From a virus: a stretch of 47,451 nt of DNA. Each line of letters starts with the position of its first letter. Positions within the stretch are counted from its first letter, which is position 1. Below the pieces are notes generated by a model. The model was not told the DNA's origin and did not search any database. It saw only the letters and a program-made list of their open reading frames with translations. This document shows positions 13,647 to 21,399 of the stretch, in pieces. Made by a program: the position numbers and the translations under genes. Location of the stretch: the IMG/VR virus record IMGVR_UViG_3300018048_002465, positions 1 to 47,451 of that record; one strand, 5' to 3'.

Positions 13647-13886
13647 ATGGCAAATCTTAAGGTAGAGGCGTTAAAGGCAAGATATAGCGCTAGACGATTA
13701 GAGGCGATAGCAGCACTAGAGGTTTACATCTCAAATTCTGTGGGTATTGGAGAACACCCTCAGATTATTGAAGAGATGGATAAATTGATTCAGCAAATTG
13801 CAGATGCTGAAGGCTGTCTAGAATCTCTAAATAAAACTTTCACTGAGAAAGTTGATGAAAAAAGTAATGAAAGCATAAATAGCTAA
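13647..13886 (+). CDS. Unknown helical protein (79 aa)
   Basis: This predicted all-helical, coiled-coil-like protein has two heptad-rich helices broken near residue 36. It starts immediately after the preceding stop and is last before a strong terminator. No family is recognised. Confidence 0.55.
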   Translation: MANLKVEALKARYSARRLEAIAALEVYISNSVGIGEHPQIIEEMDKLIQQIADAEGCLESLNKTFTEKVDEKSNESINS

Positions 13887-13909
13887 AAGTTACTTTATTT
13901 TTAGGTTGA

Positions 13910-13938
13910 AGGGGATCGGAAACGATCCCCTTTTTTTT
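13910..13938 (+). terminator. Intrinsic terminator with GAAA loop
   Basis: A 9-bp stem (AGGGGATCG 13910-13918 with CGATCCCCT 13923-13931) is capped by a GAAA tetraloop and followed by eight T residues. It separates the early/middle operon from the capsid-targeted island. Confidence 0.9.
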
Positions 13939-13941
13939 ATA

Positions 13942-13948
13942 ATATATA
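13942..13948 (+). promoter_or_regulatory. ATATATA late-promoter-like element
   Basis: ATATATAGAATATG leads straight into ATG 13953, matching the arrangement at 2035-2049. It opens the capsid-targeted island. Confidence 0.4.
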
Positions 13949-13952
13949 GAAT

Positions 13953-14657
13953 ATGAAGCACATTAAATCAATAGACCTTTTTTTAAATGAGGGTAGAAAG
14001 AGTTGGGATACTCTTTCAGGATCCTTAGTGCGAAAAGTATTTACAAAATGGGTTAACGATTTTAATTCTGGTAAAAAAGAATCAACATATATCGATCAGA
14101 TTGAGGATACTGACAGGGGAATAGAATTTGACTTAGAAGCAAGTATATACTTTAAAGGAAATGGATTTGAAATACTTAATAGTACTGGTGCTGATGGTAG
14201 AGACGAAGTCTATGATGAAAAAGAAGATGAGTGGGAAGATCAGACTCCTTATATTATAATTGATTTTGCAATTAACCCAAAATGGCTTCCAGGAGAATGG
14301 TCAAATACATACATGCATCTTGCAGATGTTATGAGACATGAAATAGAACATATAACCCAAGATGGCGTTAGTGTTGGTAATTACCGAAAGGGAAAGCCAC
14401 AGGAAGATGATACAGAATTAAGAAAGTTAATTGAACTAGATTTTTTACCAAAATATCACTACTTAATCTTACCAAAAGAAGTAGACGCAAATCTACAAGG
14501 TCTTAGATATGAGGCAAAAAAGAGAAAAATCGAAATGATCGACGCTGTTAACAATTATTTAGACACCCAAAAATATTTAACTCCTAAAACAAGAAAGGAA
14601 GTAATGGACGTTTGGAGAAGAAGGGCGACAAAAATAGGAGGTATACCTAAATTTTAA
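13953..14657 (+). CDS. Predicted capsid-targeted zinc metalloprotease (zincin)
   Basis: This 234-residue protein begins MKHIKSIDLFLNEGRKSW. The leader ends in L11-N-E13|G14, a likely prohead-protease site. The core has an HExxH zinc motif, H129-E-I-E-H133, in VMRHEIEHITQD. A downstream PKEVDAN (E176) may supply the third ligand, as in gluzincin-type folds. The strand IIIDFAINP before it is typical of such phage zincins. If it is packaged in the head, it would enter the host with the DNA and could cut a host protein. A structural or self-processing role is possible. The enzyme call rests on motif and context. Confidence 0.65.
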   Translation: MKHIKSIDLFLNEGRKSWDTLSGSLVRKVFTKWVNDFNSGKKESTYIDQIEDTDRGIEFDLEASIYFKGNGFEILNSTGADGRDEVYDEKEDEWEDQTPYIIIDFAINPKWLPGEWSNTYMHLADVMRHEIEHITQDGVSVGNYRKGKPQEDDTELRKLIELDFLPKYHYLILPKEVDANLQGLRYEAKKRKIEMIDAVNNYLDTQKYLTPKTRKEVMDVWRRRATKIGGIPKF

Positions 14658-14658
14658 A

Positions 14659-14672
14659 GATATAAATATATC
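14659..14672 (+). promoter_or_regulatory. TATAAATA late-promoter-like element
   Basis: GATATAAATATATC contains the exact T4 late core TATAAATA (14661-14668). It abuts ATG 14673, so a transcript from it would be essentially leaderless. Confidence 0.4.
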
Positions 14673-15314
14673 ATGAATAAACATGTAAAATTATTTGAAG
14701 AATGGGATTCGATGCAGAATGTAAGCGAGGCTGCAGATCCTATTTCAACACAAGAAAAAGTTAGAAAGTTTTTAGAAGGAGAAGGCTATGAAGTTAGCGG
14801 ATCAGGTACTACGTTAAGTATAGATTTACCTAATCAAACTAAGGTTATACCTCCAAAGATGCAAAAGGCAATCAATTCAATTAAAAAGATTGCTAAAGAT
14901 GGAGATATGATGGCAGTGAAGACGAGCGTAGGGTATTATATGGGGAACGGCATTAGTTTTATATTTACAGTATATCCTTCTAAATTAAGAAAGGCGTATC
15001 ATGTTGCAGCATCGGCAAATGTTGAATCTATTTTAACTAATGGACTAGAGCCTAGAAATGCATCTGCTCATTCAGATCAATTTGGTTCTTCGGTCGGAGA
15101 CTCAAACACTGAACAAACATACAACGCTGCATTTGTTGTAGGATCTAAAAAAGGAGTTAAGATGGTTCAAGATTTATTTGATATACAGGATCCTGTTGTT
15201 TTAGAGATTGACACGAAGGGTTTAAATTTATGGGAAGATCCTTTGATGCCAAAAGAAGCCAGATCAGCAGTTTCATATGAAACAATTCCGGCAGAAAATA
15301 TTAAAAGAGCATAA
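14673..15314 (+). CDS. Predicted capsid-targeted ADP-ribosyltransferase-fold protein
   Basis: This 213-residue protein starts MNKHVKLFEEWDSMQNVSEA, with a possible cleavage at V-S-E19|A20. Residues 107-213 have an ART or KptA-like layout: AYHVAASANVESILTNGLEP (109-127, H110), a serine-rich stretch, AAFVVGSKKG (152-161), a VVLEID strand and YETIPAENI (202-210, E203). T4 packages an ADP-ribosyltransferase (Alt) in its head and injects it, so the function would be parallel though the sequence is not similar. RNA 2'-phosphotransferase-like or inactive ART folds are alternatives. The last base overlaps the next ATG. Confidence 0.55.
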   Translation: MNKHVKLFEEWDSMQNVSEAADPISTQEKVRKFLEGEGYEVSGSGTTLSIDLPNQTKVIPPKMQKAINSIKKIAKDGDMMAVKTSVGYYMGNGISFIFTVYPSKLRKAYHVAASANVESILTNGLEPRNASAHSDQFGSSVGDSNTEQTYNAAFVVGSKKGVKMVQDLFDIQDPVVLEIDTKGLNLWEDPLMPKEARSAVSYETIPAENIKRA

Positions 15315-15625
15315 TGAAACACATAAAACTGTTCGAAAAATTCGTCAACGAAAAGAAACATAAACCGAGCGGGTCGGCATATTTACCCGATTATTATGGT
15401 TCTATTGAAAAGCATTTTACTGATGAAAGAAGAGAAGAGCTTGAGAAGGCTGGAATTAAGGTAATTCTAGATCCGGATCGTGAGACAAGAATTAAAGCAG
15501 AATGGTCAACTGAAGATCAAGCTAAATTATTAAGAAAAGAGGTACAGTATCTTCTTAACAAGGTTTTCAATGGAGGAAGGGCTAAGAATCTACTTAGAGA
15601 CTGGGATCGACACTTTTTTAATTAA
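15314..15625 (+). CDS. Putative head-packaged protein with capsid-targeting leader
   Basis: This 103-residue protein begins MKHIKLFEKFVNEKKHKP, with a predicted V-N-E13|K14 site. The mature part, about 90 residues, is very charged with two long helices (ERREELEKAG and DQAKLLRKEVQYLLNKVF). No domain is recognised. Its start codon overlaps the stop of the ART-like gene. Confidence 0.65.
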   Translation: MKHIKLFEKFVNEKKHKPSGSAYLPDYYGSIEKHFTDERREELEKAGIKVILDPDRETRIKAEWSTEDQAKLLRKEVQYLLNKVFNGGRAKNLLRDWDRHFFN

Positions 15626-15644
15626 ACAATAAAGATATTTAACT

Positions 15645-16589
15645 ATGAAATATATTAAGCTATTTGAAGACTTTGTAAAGAAATACGGAGAAAAAATAAG
15701 CAAGGACGATTTTAAAGCGATTAAGCTTGATACTAAAGTACTATACTATGGTCAAGAATACACAGTAGTTGATGTAGATGAATATGTTATAAAACTACAA
15801 GATGATTCTGGGGTCATAACTGTAAATAGATCTATGTTTAATCAGAAAGGAGCTATATCAGAGTCTGAAATTAATGAAGGCGTAAATGATCCAGGAATAC
15901 TTAAAGCTTTTTTTATGGCAGGAGGCCCTGGCTCTGGAAAATCTTACGTTGCTACAGAATTATTTGATTTTCCTAAAAAAGCACTCTCTTCAGTTTCTTA
16001 TGCAACTGGTTTAAAATTAGTTAATAACGACAATGCTTTTGAAAAGAAACTTAAAGATGCTGGATATGATGCTGGTAAACTAGCGCAATACGCTAAAGAT
16101 ACTGAAGTATGGGCAGAGGTCATGAAGGTTAGGAATAAAGCTAAGGAGGTTACTAGAAAGATGCAATCTAATTACATAAGTGGTAGATTAGGCCAAGTTA
16201 TCGACGGTACTGGTAAAGATTTTGAAAAAATTGAGTCTAAAAGAAAATTGTATCAAGACTTAGGATACGATACGTACATGATATTCGTAAATACATCGCT
16301 TGAAGTTGCTCTTGAAAGAAATAGAAATAGAGCACGCAAACTACCTGATGCCATTGTTGAAAAAATGTGGAATGATGTTCAATATAACTTAGGTAAATTT
16401 CAAAAACTTTTTGGTGCAGATAGGTTGCTAATTGTTGATAACTCATCATATGACAATCAAGATCTTTTTAATGAAATTGAAAAACAAATCAATAGACATT
16501 TAAGAACACCCGTTCAAAATCCGCTAGGCAAGAGATGGATACAAGATAATTCTCAGCCTTATGCTAAAGATAAAAACAGACCGTCATGA
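15645..16589 (+). CDS. Capsid-targeted P-loop kinase (zeta-toxin/PNK-like)
   Basis: This 314-residue protein starts MKYIKLFEDFVKKYGEK. Residues 20-70 form a small beta-rich domain (YYGQEYTVVDVDE.YVIKLQ). A second candidate cleavage site, I76-N-E78|G79, lies just before the P-loop domain. Walker A is GGPGSGKS (93-100). A GQVIDGTGKD strand and NTSLEVALERNRNR (about 218-231) resemble kinases of the zeta-toxin and polynucleotide kinase group. Proteins like this are widespread in marine T4-like phages. Processing at E78 would release a bare kinase. The substrate is unknown; toxin-like phosphorylation of host metabolites or nucleic acid is possible. Confidence 0.7.
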   Translation: MKYIKLFEDFVKKYGEKISKDDFKAIKLDTKVLYYGQEYTVVDVDEYVIKLQDDSGVITVNRSMFNQKGAISESEINEGVNDPGILKAFFMAGGPGSGKSYVATELFDFPKKALSSVSYATGLKLVNNDNAFEKKLKDAGYDAGKLAQYAKDTEVWAEVMKVRNKAKEVTRKMQSNYISGRLGQVIDGTGKDFEKIESKRKLYQDLGYDTYMIFVNTSLEVALERNRNRARKLPDAIVEKMWNDVQYNLGKFQKLFGADRLLIVDNSSYDNQDLFNEIEKQINRHLRTPVQNPLGKRWIQDNSQPYAKDKNRPS

Positions 16590-16873
16590 TGAAATTTATT
16601 GGATACTTTGAACAATTCGTGTCTGAAAATTCTCCAAAATGGCAAGATTCAGATTTTCCAGATGCTGAAGGAAGATTTAGAGACCTTTCACCTAAAGATT
16701 TGGCAGCATGGTTAATTAAAACCCGTAAAAAAGATTTAAAAGCAATCAGTGGTTCATTAACACAACAGGTTGTATTTAACAGGAACGAAGATCCAGAATA
16801 TGCTGAAAAGATGGAAAAAACACGTAAAGAGGTTTATAAACAACTAGATCGAAAAGACCTTTTAGAAAAGTAA
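16589..16873 (+). CDS. Putative head-packaged protein with capsid-targeting leader
   Basis: This 94-residue protein begins MKFIGYFEQFVSENSPKW (an ATG one codon earlier is possible), with predicted cleavage after V-S-E13. The remainder is highly charged and helical (DLSPKDLAAWLIKTRKKDL, then KTRKEVYKQLDRKDLLEK). The start overlaps the stop of the kinase gene. Function unknown. Confidence 0.65.
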   Translation: MKFIGYFEQFVSENSPKWQDSDFPDAEGRFRDLSPKDLAAWLIKTRKKDLKAISGSLTQQVVFNRNEDPEYAEKMEKTRKEVYKQLDRKDLLEK

Positions 16874-16876
16874 GAT

Positions 16877-17416
16877 ATGAAGTTTATAAAGACATTTGAA
16901 GATTGGGAAAACGTTTCACCAGAACTAAAAGCGCATATTGATGAAGGTTTAGATTTAACTAATTCATTTTTTAGACTTGGTAGTGAAAAGTATGCCGAGC
17001 TTTTTGAAGAAGTTAAAGAATATTGGGATAAGGGTAATGTAATTCTTAAAGGTCCTTCAGGCTGGATGGCAAAAAACTTAGAGGTTGGAAAGCCTGCTAT
17101 CTATAAACCTAGAGGAGGAAATACAATTAAAGTAAAACTTGATTCCCCTGAAAAAGGAGGTAGTAAAAAATTTATAGTATACCATAACAGCGGTAGGACT
17201 GATAAAGAGGGTAATATACTTGCGACTAAAATTGAATGGGGAGATCCTAACTTAACAATTAAGAACGATGATCCTGGTAGGGCAGCAAGCTTTTGGGCCC
17301 GCCATCAATGCGATCTACAAAAGAAAATGGATCCTTCTAAAACAGGATTTTGGGCATGTTATGGTCCAACTCTATTTGGAAAACAACTAGGTTTAAAATC
17401 AGATCAACCATGGTAA
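16877..17416 (+). CDS. Putative head-packaged protein, unknown function
   Basis: This 179-residue protein begins MKFIKTFEDWENVSPELK, the family leader. A cleavage-like I-D-E23|G24 follows in AHIDEGLDL. The mature domain has several beta stretches (VGKPAIYKPRGGNTIKVKLD, KKFIVYHNSGR), a conserved-looking W/H/C cluster (FWARHQCDLQ) and a GFWACYGP segment. No family is recognised; the mix suggests an enzyme, but I cannot say which. It is three bases after the previous stop. Confidence 0.65.
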   Translation: MKFIKTFEDWENVSPELKAHIDEGLDLTNSFFRLGSEKYAELFEEVKEYWDKGNVILKGPSGWMAKNLEVGKPAIYKPRGGNTIKVKLDSPEKGGSKKFIVYHNSGRTDKEGNILATKIEWGDPNLTIKNDDPGRAASFWARHQCDLQKKMDPSKTGFWACYGPTLFGKQLGLKSDQPW

Positions 17417-17715
17417 CATATGAAGAAATGATTGATATGATAAATGACCAACGCAAACCTTTCACCGAAGAGCGTTACGATGGTTATATTATTAGACATT
17501 TTGATCCTAGCTATCCAGAGCATTTATATAAATGGCATTGGGATAATGAAGATAGGACTGTAATAGCTCTTAATGAAAGTGATTGGAAGTTTCAATTTGA
17601 TAACGAGTTTCCAGTTAAACTAGAAAAAAACTGCAGTATTTTTATTCCTGAAGGAGTTATCCATAGAATTATAAAAGGAACTACGGAACTAACACTAAAA
17701 ATATTATTAGATTAA
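17410..17715 (+). CDS. Small cupin-fold-like protein
   Basis: I start at ATG 17410, which overlaps the previous stop by 7 bases; a longer start at 17350 would lie inside the preceding gene. The 101 residues end in SIFIPEGVIHRIIKGTTELTLKI, the pattern of the second cupin motif, and HWDNEDRTVIAL could form the first. It is the only member of the island without the capsid-targeting leader. Substrate unknown. Confidence 0.5.
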   Translation: MVTYEEMIDMINDQRKPFTEERYDGYIIRHFDPSYPEHLYKWHWDNEDRTVIALNESDWKFQFDNEFPVKLEKNCSIFIPEGVIHRIIKGTTELTLKILLD

Positions 17716-17718
17716 GTA

Positions 17719-17730
17719 GATATATAATAC
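17719..17730 (+). promoter_or_regulatory. GATATATA late-promoter-like element
   Basis: GATATATAATAC lies 38 bases before the acidic capsid-targeted gene, leaving room for a normal leader. Confidence 0.5.
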
Positions 17731-17756
17731 GTAAGAAAAAAACAAAACTAAATAAA

Positions 17757-18299
17757 ATGGCAAAGAAAATCTTATCATTTGAACAATACGTCCAAGAAGC
17801 GGACCGTTCTGAAGAAATCGAACAAGACATCGTAGATAGAGGCGAGGTTGAAGATCTTGAGGATGAAGTTGAAGAAACTCCTGAAGACATTGAAGTAGCT
17901 GAAGAATCTGACGAAGAAACTGAAGAAACTGAAGAAGTTGAAGAATCTGACGAAGAAGTTGAAGAAACTGAAGAAGTTGAAGAAACTAAAACTGTTTCAG
18001 AAATGCTTTCTGAAATTTATGGAGAAAGCTGTAAAACCGAAGCAGTTGGATACCACAATGACGACTATGAAGATCACACTTTAGAATCATACATGAAAGA
18101 AAATGCAGCTCTAGTTGCTGCTCTAGCTACTAAGGCTAATGAAGATGCTCATTCTGAAGTCAAAGGAGAAGAAATGACTCTAGAAGCATTTGAAGCTGCT
18201 TGTGAAAGTCTTAAAGAGGCTTACTGCAAGAAGATTGATGAGGCTAAAGAAGCATGGGCAGCTGGAAGAAGTCCAGAAGATACAGTAGGAGAAGAGTAA
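17757..18299 (+). CDS. Acidic capsid-targeted protein, probable prohead core protein
   Basis: This 180-residue protein begins MAKKILSFEQYVQEADRS, a variant of the leader with V-Q-E14|A15. Residues 18-77 are extremely rich in Glu, including a tandem 13-residue repeat (49-61 and 62-74). The C-terminal half is helical (LEAFEAACESLKEAYCKKIDEAKEAW). Glu-rich, protease-cleaved proteins are typical of the T4 prohead core (gp67, gp68, gp22), so a scaffold or internal role is likely. It has its own late-type element and terminator, which suggests high expression. Which core protein it matches is not decided. Confidence 0.65.
   Translation: MAKKILSFEQYVQEADRSEEIEQDIVDRGEVEDLEDEVEETPEDIEVAEESDEETEETEEVEESDEEVEETEEVEETKTVSEMLSEIYGESCKTEAVGYHNDDYEDHTLESYMKENAALVAALATKANEDAHSEVKGEEMTLEAFEAACESLKEAYCKKIDEAKEAWAAGRSPEDTVGEE
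17901..17978 (+). repeat. Tandem 39-base repeat coding for Glu-rich 13-mers
   Basis: Two 39-base units code for EESDEETEETEEV and EESDEEVEETEEV. The first 18 bases (GAAGAATCTGACGAAGAA) are identical at 17901-17918 and 17940-17957. Such repeats can expand or contract by slippage. Confidence 0.8.
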
Positions 18300-18322
18300 T
18301 TAATTACTTAATATAAACTTTT

Positions 18323-18360
18323 AATAAGGTCTGCATATAATATTTGCAGACCTTATTTTT
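18323..18360 (+). terminator. Intrinsic terminator
   Basis: A 13-bp perfect stem (18323-18335 with 18345-18357) closes a 9-base AT-rich loop and is followed by a T run. It ends the capsid-targeted island. Confidence 0.9.
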
Positions 18361-18366
18361 TGAAGC

Positions 18367-18873
18367 ATGCCTAGAATACCTATTGAAAAAATTTACATGC
18401 AAACCGCATATCAATTTGCGAAACTATCTTATGCTAATCGCAGAAAGGTAGGCTGCGTTATTGTTAAGGACGAACAGCTAGTTTCATTTGGTTATAATGG
18501 AACTCCAAGAGGATTTGATAACACATGCGAAGAGGATCAAATCAGGTACTATGATAATCCTGACCATGCAATTACATTGATGGATAAAGGATATGAGTGT
18601 GATAATGGATGCTGTTCAAAAAGAGTTACAAAACAAGAAGTTTTACATGCCGAGTCGAATGCTATTACTAAATTAGCTAAGTCTACTATGACATCCGATG
18701 GCGCTGATTTATATACAACAACTGCACCTTGCTTTGACTGTGCTAAACTGATCATTCAGGCAGGTATTAATCGAGTGTACTACTCTGAAGATTACCGAGA
18801 CATGAGTGGTGTTGAACTTTTACAAAAAGCTAATATTAAAGTAGAGCAAGTGATATGTTGGAACGGCCACTAA
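18367..18873 (+). CDS. cd: dCMP deaminase
   Basis: It converts dCMP to dUMP, feeding dTMP synthesis. Zinc and catalytic residues are in place: H94-A-E96 in VLHAESNAI and P121-C122-x-x-C125 in TTAPCFDCAKLI. Further cysteines (C54, C78, C82, C83) may bind a second zinc, as in the T4 enzyme. The full 168-residue length fits. An allosteric dCTP/dTTP site is likely but cannot be confirmed here. It overlaps the helicase start by 19 bases. Confidence 0.93.
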   Translation: MPRIPIEKIYMQTAYQFAKLSYANRRKVGCVIVKDEQLVSFGYNGTPRGFDNTCEEDQIRYYDNPDHAITLMDKGYECDNGCCSKRVTKQEVLHAESNAITKLAKSTMTSDGADLYTTTAPCFDCAKLIIQAGINRVYYSEDYRDMSGVELLQKANIKVEQVICWNGH

Positions 18874-20600
18874 AAGAAATTATTGACGAAGGTCTAGAGA
18901 AAGAAGTATTTGGCACTGGGTTTACATTTAGAAGGGGTCAGAGGGAAACAATAGAAGCCATTATTGAATCATACATCGAGGATTCGAATCAAACTGTGGT
19001 GATTGATGCACCTACAGGTACTGGTAAATCCATTATCGCTATGTGGTGTTCTTGGATCTTAAAAGAGATGGGAAAGCGAGGATACCTAATTACATCTGAT
19101 CTTTCTCTACAAGATCAATATGAATCTGATATTTATAGATTAAAACTAAGATGGCCTTCAATCAAAGGTATTGATAATTACGATTGTCATGTAAATGGTC
19201 TTAAATTTTCATTAGGCGAATGCCGTATGAAAAATATGGGATACGATCAGGCACTTGCAAAATTAGACTGTTCTAAGACTTGTGATTATATTCAACTTAG
19301 GCTTAGAGCAATTGATTCCCCAGTTACAATATTAAACTATGCATTTTGGCTACTACAGAGAAATTATGTAGCTCCTAAAATGGAAGAAGCTGAGCGGCCG
19401 ATTCCATTTAAGAAGAGAGATTTTACGTTCTTTGATGAGGCCCATAAAATAGATGATATTGTACAGAATCATTTTTCTCCTCGTATAGATAATTTCCTTC
19501 CCGACCTTTTAAATAACCAATCTAAGTTTTTAATTAAGCAGGGCCTTCCTTCTCCAAATATTAGCAAGGCATATGTTAATGATTTAATTGGTGATTTAAT
19601 CCGGGTTCAAGATAGAAATGTTTTGTTTTCTAAACTAAAAGAACTACAAAAAATATTAGTTCAATTTAACGCAGTTAAGGCTCCTGCTGAACAAATGACT
19701 AAGCGTATTTTTGGTCAAACTACTGAAAAGCAATTAACACCTACCTGGAAAACAGCGTTCGGGAGATTTGATAGGATTAAAGATATTCATTGTAAAATTG
19801 ACGATTATACTAAACTAATTTCTGAAGTTGGTGTTGAATCTATGGTGTGGAATCAAGATAGCGAAGAAGTAAAATTTATGTGTACTGAAGAATCTATAAT
19901 GATTCAAAAGTATTTACACGAACAGGCAGGGTTTAAGGTTTTTATGAGTGCTACTATTGGAGGGCCTAGAGAATTTGCAAAGGTTATGGGGATTAAAGGT
20001 GCTAAATTTATTAGACTTGATAATGCCTTTAATTATGATAAATCACCAGTTGTGTTTATTAATAAGCATAAGCTTTCCCGCCGTGAAAAGGAAACAAGTT
20101 TGCCTAAAGTAATAAAATTATTAGATAAAATAATAGAAAAGCATAAAGGACAGCGCGGTATTATTCATACAGGATCTTATGAGTTTACAAGGTATATTAA
20201 ACAAAATAGTAAGCACGCATTTCGTTTAATGGATTATGAAAATTCAAAAGAAAAAAATGATCTTTTGAATCTGTTTAAACAAAAAGAAGATGCAATTTTC
20301 ATGGGACCGTCATTGCTTGAGGGATTAGACCTAAAAGACGATATTAGCCGATTTCAAGTATTTTTTAAAGTACCATATCCTAATATTGGAGATCCATTAA
20401 TTAAAGCAAAAATGAATACAATGCCAAATTGGTATGATTGGAAAACTGGCATAACTATTATGCAAGGTGTTGGGAGAAGTGTTAGAAATGAAGAAGACTG
20501 GGCTATTACTTATATTCTAGATGCTTGCTTTCTTTCTTTGATAAATAAATCGGAGCTTTTTCCACCATCATTTTTAGAACGTATTAAAACTATAAAATAA
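18855..20600 (+). CDS. XPD/DinG-type superfamily 2 helicase with Fe-S cluster
   Basis: This predicted ATP-dependent 5'-3' DNA helicase has 581 residues. Walker A is D-A-P-T-G-T-G-K-S (51-59), the DEAH box is FFDEAH (192-197), and motif VI is QGVGRSVRNEEDW near the end. Between motifs I and II four cysteines, C111, C123, C139 and C143, are spaced like the 4Fe-4S ligands of XPD and DinG. T4 has no XPD-like helicase (it uses gp41, Dda and UvsW), so this is a lineage-specific addition for repair, R-loop removal or replication. It overlaps dCMP deaminase and is followed directly by a small gene. Confidence 0.85.
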   Translation: MLERPLKEIIDEGLEKEVFGTGFTFRRGQRETIEAIIESYIEDSNQTVVIDAPTGTGKSIIAMWCSWILKEMGKRGYLITSDLSLQDQYESDIYRLKLRWPSIKGIDNYDCHVNGLKFSLGECRMKNMGYDQALAKLDCSKTCDYIQLRLRAIDSPVTILNYAFWLLQRNYVAPKMEEAERPIPFKKRDFTFFDEAHKIDDIVQNHFSPRIDNFLPDLLNNQSKFLIKQGLPSPNISKAYVNDLIGDLIRVQDRNVLFSKLKELQKILVQFNAVKAPAEQMTKRIFGQTTEKQLTPTWKTAFGRFDRIKDIHCKIDDYTKLISEVGVESMVWNQDSEEVKFMCTEESIMIQKYLHEQAGFKVFMSATIGGPREFAKVMGIKGAKFIRLDNAFNYDKSPVVFINKHKLSRREKETSLPKVIKLLDKIIEKHKGQRGIIHTGSYEFTRYIKQNSKHAFRLMDYENSKEKNDLLNLFKQKEDAIFMGPSLLEGLDLKDDISRFQVFFKVPYPNIGDPLIKAKMNTMPNWYDWKTGITIMQGVGRSVRNEEDWAITYILDACFLSLINKSELFPPSFLERIKTIK

Positions 20601-20798
20601 ATGGGATTTAACAAAATTATATTACCGGAAATAGACCAACTAAAAAACCATCTTTTAAAAGTTGGTAACGAAGAGTTTATAAAACATTGGGTATCTAGAT
20701 ATTCTAAATCGGATGCTGTAATAGGTTCTACTGAATCTTTTGAGTTTATAAAACAGTTCATGTCTAAAGAGTATGAAAAGGATAACTCAATTAATTGA
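20601..20798 (+). CDS. Unknown small protein (65 aa)
   Basis: This helical, polar protein starts immediately after the helicase stop. Its end (KEYEKDNSIN) overlaps the possible upstream start of the next gene. No domain is recognised. Confidence 0.5.
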   Translation: MGFNKIILPEIDQLKNHLLKVGNEEFIKHWVSRYSKSDAVIGSTESFEFIKQFMSKEYEKDNSIN

Positions 20799-20835
20799 AA
20801 GAACAATTAAATTATTAACAAAATTAAAAAATATT

Positions 20836-21399
20836 ATGAATAGCGATACTGAAATTTCAGAAAAAATTTATGTATGGTCTAAAAGTGAATCTGCTGGTAA
20901 AATTGTAAAGGTTTCACCGGATCAACCAGGTGGAAAATGGCTATATTTTACAGATGGTACTCGAATTAATTCTTCTCTTGTTAATGAATATTTAATTGAA
21001 GCCGTCGATGAAAACGATGCAAAACACCATGCATCTTCTTTTGGAAATTCTATAGGATTAACTTCTCCTAAAACAGGTCCCGTTGAAGATAACACTAATA
21101 CAGCAGTAACTAATACGACAGAACCTGTAAATTTACCAAAAGAAGAGGTTAAAGAAGAGGTTAACGTAATGATGGAAATGTTGTCGAAGATGAGTAGAAA
21201 AAACAAAGCAGAAATGCCAGTTAAAGTCAATATTCCATCTAAAACAGTATATGAAATGTTACAAGATCAGATGGATTTAGAGCCTAAAGATCTTAATGAA
21301 CAAATCGGGATGCTGGTAGAAAATCAGATAAATAACCTACAAGAACAATTAAGAGAACAAATTCAATCTTTTATTTCTAATTATTATACAAATGAGTAA
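20836..21399 (+). CDS. Unknown protein with coiled-coil C-terminus (187 aa)
   Basis: I choose ATG 20836 after an A-rich leader; an in-frame ATG at 20773 would add 21 basic residues and overlap the previous gene. The N-terminal 70 residues are beta-rich (KIYVWSKSESAGKIVKVSPD, WLYFTDGTRINSSLVNEYL), a low-complexity T/N/P linker follows, and the end is a Q/E-rich helix (LVENQINNLQEQLREQIQSF). Lying just before the tail module, it may be structural or an assembly factor, but this is only positional. Confidence 0.55.
   Translation: MNSDTEISEKIYVWSKSESAGKIVKVSPDQPGGKWLYFTDGTRINSSLVNEYLIEAVDENDAKHHASSFGNSIGLTSPKTGPVEDNTNTAVTNTTEPVNLPKEEVKEEVNVMMEMLSKMSRKNKAEMPVKVNIPSKTVYEMLQDQMDLEPKDLNEQIGMLVENQINNLQEQLREQIQSFISNYYTNE

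Noticed and set aside
17350-17409. Upstream start extending the cupin-like gene
   Set aside because: Lies within the conserved-looking end of the preceding gene; ATG 17410 gives a normal 7-base overlap.
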